A DNA stretch of 64,000 bases from Polyangiaceae bacterium. Lineage in GTDB: Bacteria; Myxococcota_A; Polyangia; Polyangiales; Polyangiaceae. The stretch spans positions 1 to 64,000 of the forward strand of contig JAICUB010000002.1 of the NCBI GenBank assembly GCA_025936045.1, in the 5' to 3' direction. Positions within the stretch are counted from its first letter, which is position 1. The number at the start of each line of letters is the position of its first letter. This document shows, piece by piece, positions 61,504 through 64,000 of the stretch. Both the position numbers and the translations under genes were made by a program. The notes beneath the pieces were generated by a model. The model made no database searches, was not told the DNA's origin, and saw nothing but the letters and a program-made list of their open reading frames with translations.

Positions 61504-62697
61504 CTACGCGGAGCTCAGCGTGCGCGCGTGGACGTGGAGCACGCTCTCTTCCGACGGCACCCCGAGGCGCAGCGGGAAGCCGTAGTGACCGGTGCCGCGA
61601 TGCACGTAGAGCCGATCGACGCCCCGCGCCCAAAGCCCGTGATCCGGCGCGCTCACGAAGGCGCGCATGAACGTCCACGGTAGCCCGAGGCTCACGAACC
61701 CTACCTGGCCGCCGTGGGTGTGCCCCGAGAGCACCAGATCGCCTTCACCGTCCGGGAGGTGGCGAAATGCGCTCGGATCGTGCAGGAGGAGCAGGCGGAG
61801 CGCCCCGGGCCGGCGCGGGTTCGTCCTCGTGACGCGCGCGAGGTGCTCCGGGCGGTTCCGCCAAACGAAGTCGAGCCCGAGCACTTGTACGTCACCGGCG
61901 GGCGTGCGCACCTCCGCGGCCTCGTCCACGAGCAGGCGCACGCCGTTCGTCGCGAGCGCGTGCTGGACGTTGTCGAGCGCTTCGTAATCGTGGTTGCCGA
62001 GGCAGGCGAAGGTGCGTCCTTCGAGCGCCCGCAGCGGCTCGAGCGCACTCGCGAGCAGATCGGCCCGCGAGTGCGACTCCATCGTCAAAAAATCGCCCGT
62101 GAGCACGACCAGGTCCGGCGCCCGCTCCACGGCGCGCTCGCAAATGCGGTGTAGCCGCTTCACGGACATGAAGGGGCCGAGGTGAGGGTCGGTGATCTGG
62201 ACGATCTTGAGCGGGCGTGCGACACGGAGCTCACCGTGCGCGTGGCGCTTGAGACCGGTCACGTTTTGGCCGTCGGCGACCGTCACGTCGATCACTTCTT
62301 CACGCGTGGTGAACGACTGCACGATGCCGACCGCCGCGAAGAAATACGGGAGCCAGGCGCCGTGCGGCGTGACCCCGAACGCCGCGACGATGGCCCACGG
62401 CCAGGCGAGCAAGGTGCCCGCCGCGAAAAAAGACGCCGGCACACTGACGAGCGTCCGGTACGCAAGCCCGCGTAGTCCCGGCCGAATCAAAGCGAGCGCA
62501 CTCAGGAACACGAGCGCCTGCAGCACGGCTACCGCCGGAAAAAGACGCCCGAAATAGGGCACGAGGGCGCAAGAAATCAGGACCTGGAGCCCCAGCGTCA
62601 CGCCGCGGTAGATGGCATACGCGCGGCTCCGCAGCGCCCACCCGGCGCCGACCACGACCAACCATGCGCCCATGGAGGCGAGAGCGAAAGTGCTCAC
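61504..62697 (-). CDS. Membrane metallophosphoesterase (YkuE/YaeI-like)
   Basis: This 397-residue protein has about four or five N-terminal membrane segments (up to residue about 150). A calcineurin-like domain follows: VQITDPHLGPFMS, LVVLTGDFLTMESHS, CLGNHDYEAL, LLLHDPSAF and LVLSGHTHGGQVGF. All metal-ligand motifs are present. Family members hydrolyse phosphodiesters such as lipid or UDP-sugar headgroups, but the substrate here is unknown. The GTG at 62697 is the chosen start; an ATG at 62673 is possible. It is divergent from the SDR gene. Confidence 0.88.
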   Translation of the reverse strand: MSTFALASMGAWLVVVGAGWALRSRAYAIYRGVTLGLQVLISCALVPYFGRLFPAVAVLQALVFLSALALIRPGLRGLAYRTLVSVPASFFAAGTLLAWPWAIVAAFGVTPHGAWLPYFFAAVGIVQSFTTREEVIDVTVADGQNVTGLKRHAHGELRVARPLKIVQITDPHLGPFMSVKRLHRICERAVERAPDLVVLTGDFLTMESHSRADLLASALEPLRALEGRTFACLGNHDYEALDNVQHALATNGVRLLVDEAAEVRTPAGDVQVLGLDFVWRNRPEHLARVTRTNPRRPGALRLLLLHDPSAFRHLPDGEGDLVLSGHTHGGQVGFVSLGLPWTFMRAFVSAPDHGLWARGVDRLYVHRGTGHYGFPLRLGVPSEESVLHVHARTLSSA

Positions 62698-62759
62698 CCC
62701 TTGCCTATGAGGCGCGAGTCGCCGTGACGCAAGTCGCCCTCCGTGCCACGCTCGCCGGC

Positions 62760-63578
62760 ATGTCTCGATACGATATGAGCGGGAAGGTGGCGCTCGTGAC
62801 GGGCGCCTCGGCGGGTATCGGCGAGGCAATGGCCCGCGAAGCCGTACGGCGCGGCGCAAGCGTCGTGCTCGTGGCCCGGCGCGCCGAGAAGACGCAGGCG
62901 CTCGCGGCGGAACTCGGCGAGCGGGCGCTCGCGGTCGCGGGCGACGTGACGCTCGACGGCGACGTGGCCCGCGCCGCGGCCATGGCTCGTGAGCGCTTCG
63001 GCGGGCTCGACATCCTGCTCGCGAACGCCGGCTTCGGCGTCTCCGGCCGGTTCATCGACCTCTCGCTCGAGGACTATCGGCGCCAGTTCGAGACCAACGT
63101 GTTCGGCGCGATGCGCTCGATCAAAGAGGCGATGCCCGAGCTCGAACGGCGCCGCGGTGCCATCGGCGTCGTCGGCAGCGTCAACGGCTACGTCTCGATC
63201 CCCGGGTGGTCGCCCTACTGCATGAGCAAGCACGCGCTGCGCTCTTTCTGCGACGCCGTACGACTCGAGCTCCGGGAGCGTGGCGTTTCGCTCACCCACC
63301 TTGCGCCCGGCTTCATCGAGACCGACTTCCGCAAGGTGGACAACGCCAATCGCGTCCACCTCGACGCGGTCGATCCCACGCCGCAATTTCTCATGATGTC
63401 GGCCGAGCGCGCGGCCGCGCAGATGCTCGACGCGACGCTCGCGCGTCGCGGCGAAGCGGTCATCACGGCGCACGGCAAGGCCGCCGTGGGCCTCGCGCGC
63501 CACACGCCCGGCCTCGTCTCGTTCGCCCTCGGGCTCGGAAGCAGCGTCACCGAGCGGCTTTCCAAGCGCCCGCACTGA
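62760..63578 (+). CDS. Short-chain dehydrogenase/reductase
   Basis: This 272-residue protein has ALVTGASAGIGEAMA (cofactor binding), ILLANAGFGVSG, GVVGSVNGYVSIPG (catalytic Ser) and SPYCMSKHALRS (YxxxK). VARR after the second strand favours NADP(H). A C-terminal extension contains hydrophobic segments (LVSFALGLGSSV). The substrate cannot be read from the sequence. The ATG at 62760 begins the domain without the Arg-rich upstream frame. It converges on the last gene with a 27-bp gap. Confidence 0.92.
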   Translation: MSRYDMSGKVALVTGASAGIGEAMAREAVRRGASVVLVARRAEKTQALAAELGERALAVAGDVTLDGDVARAAAMARERFGGLDILLANAGFGVSGRFIDLSLEDYRRQFETNVFGAMRSIKEAMPELERRRGAIGVVGSVNGYVSIPGWSPYCMSKHALRSFCDAVRLELRERGVSLTHLAPGFIETDFRKVDNANRVHLDAVDPTPQFLMMSAERAAAQMLDATLARRGEAVITAHGKAAVGLARHTPGLVSFALGLGSSVTERLSKRPH

Positions 63579-63605
63579 CGCGCGCGGGCGCGGACGTGCG
63601 AGCGG

Positions 63606-64000
63606 CTAGCCGCCGTGCGCCGCGCGAAGGCGCTCACGCTTGCTCTCCCGCGACGCGGCGGCGCCCCTCGCGGGCGCCGAGAGTTGGCGCGACCACACCC
63701 GATCGGCTTCGATCAGCGCCTTGGCCGCGAACACGGCGGCGAGCCCCTCGCGTGCCGCCGTGAGGGCTTCCGGCGCGCTTGCGCCGAGATCGTGGAGCTC
63801 GTCCTCGTCCTCGGCGGCGTAGGCCTCGAGCGCAGGCGGTAGCGCGCGCACGATGACGCTGCCCGTCGCGTAGTGGATGCGGACGAGGCCGCCGGCGAGC
63901 GGATTCAGCGACACGGCGCGTCGATCGGCGCCGGTGCTCGGAAGCGCCAGATCGCGGCCCATCGCCGCGTGAACGGCCTGGATGCCGAGCAGGCCGAGCA
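63606..64000 (-). CDS. Protein of unknown function (5' end outside window)
   Basis: The frame stays open to the window's right edge. It reads LGLLGIQAVHAAMGRDLALP upstream of an in-frame ATG at 63962, so the true start may lie outside. The visible part has IHYATGSVIVRALPPAL, an acidic patch (EDEDELHDLGAS), EALTAAREGLAAVFAAKALI and a basic C terminus (RESKRERLRAAHGG). I recognise no family. Composition and codon use resemble its neighbours. Confidence 0.6.
   Translation of the reverse strand, partial: LGLLGIQAVHAAMGRDLALPSTGADRRAVSLNPLAGGLVRIHYATGSVIVRALPPALEAYAAEDEDELHDLGASAPEALTAAREGLAAVFAAKALIEADRVWSRQLSAPARGAAASRESKRERLRAAHGG

Noticed and set aside
63602-63613. GCGGCTAGCCGC palindrome at the end of the last gene
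   Set aside because: It is a single copy overlapping a stop codon in GC-rich DNA, with no T-run. Chance is adequate.

Overview
The window is uniformly GC-rich and densely coded, with almost no intergenic space and many 1-4 bp stop/start overlaps. The C-terminal tail of the lyase-like protein ending at 38670 looks like a MYXO-CTERM sorting signal: a Cys motif, a hydrophobic stretch and a basic end. Gly-rich lipoproteins, a poly-HAMP hybrid kinase, a DUF4091 protein and split Wzc/Wze proteins are also present. Together these suggest a chromosomal segment of a Myxococcota (deltaproteobacterial) species, probably of the Polyangia type. This is inferred from gene content; no 16S or other marker lies in the window. 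I see no tRNA, rRNA, IS element, prophage or CRISPR array.

Region 1 (1-3.5 kb): the 3' part of a poly-HAMP/GAF hybrid histidine kinase with three receiver domains.

Region 2 (3.5-42 kb): a large Wzx/Wzy-type exopolysaccharide locus. A minus-strand run (17987 to 3543) starts with a SpoIIE-type PP2C phosphatase. It continues with a GT4, two deacetylase-like proteins, a DUF4091 lipoprotein, two chain-length (Wzc-like) proteins, a Wze-like ATPase, a CapK-like adenylate-forming enzyme, an outer-membrane barrel, a WbpO/TviB-type dehydrogenase and a WbpP/TviC-type epimerase, and ends with a STAS protein. Wzx and a Wza-type export lipoprotein follow on the minus strand. Divergent from them is a plus-strand run of Wzy polymerase, heparinase-like protein, GT4, initiating sugar transferase, GT4 and GT2. 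A minus-strand RsbW-type HATPase gene is inserted into that run. Further on are two membrane glycosyltransferases, glmS, a beta-propeller-like lipoprotein, a second heparinase-like protein (MYXO-CTERM), a second CapK-like enzyme and an AsmA-like protein. GlmS, epimerase and dehydrogenase suggest an acetamido-sugar and acetamido-uronate polymer. The phosphatase, STAS protein and HATPase together make a complete partner-switching set inside the locus.

Region 3 (42.2-44.7 kb): an encapsulated ferritin, an encapsulin shell and an Omp85-type barrel, joined by GTGA overlaps.

Region 4 (44.7-48.7 kb): a single-domain response regulator, a zinc metallopeptidase-like protein, three small proteins including a DUF4142 lipoprotein, and a CHAD protein.

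Region 5 (48.9-59.1 kb): an atypical protein kinase, pstSCAB, and ppk divergent from pstS. The ppk 3' end overlaps a convergent PAS hybrid histidine kinase by 144 bp.

Region 6 (59.2-64 kb): a carbohydrate-binding-like lipoprotein and a GH5 glucanase lipoprotein in convergent orientation, separated by a palindromic repeat. A membrane metallophosphoesterase, an SDR oxidoreductase and the 3' part of an unrecognised gene complete the window. No stretch of more than 300 bases lacks a gene.
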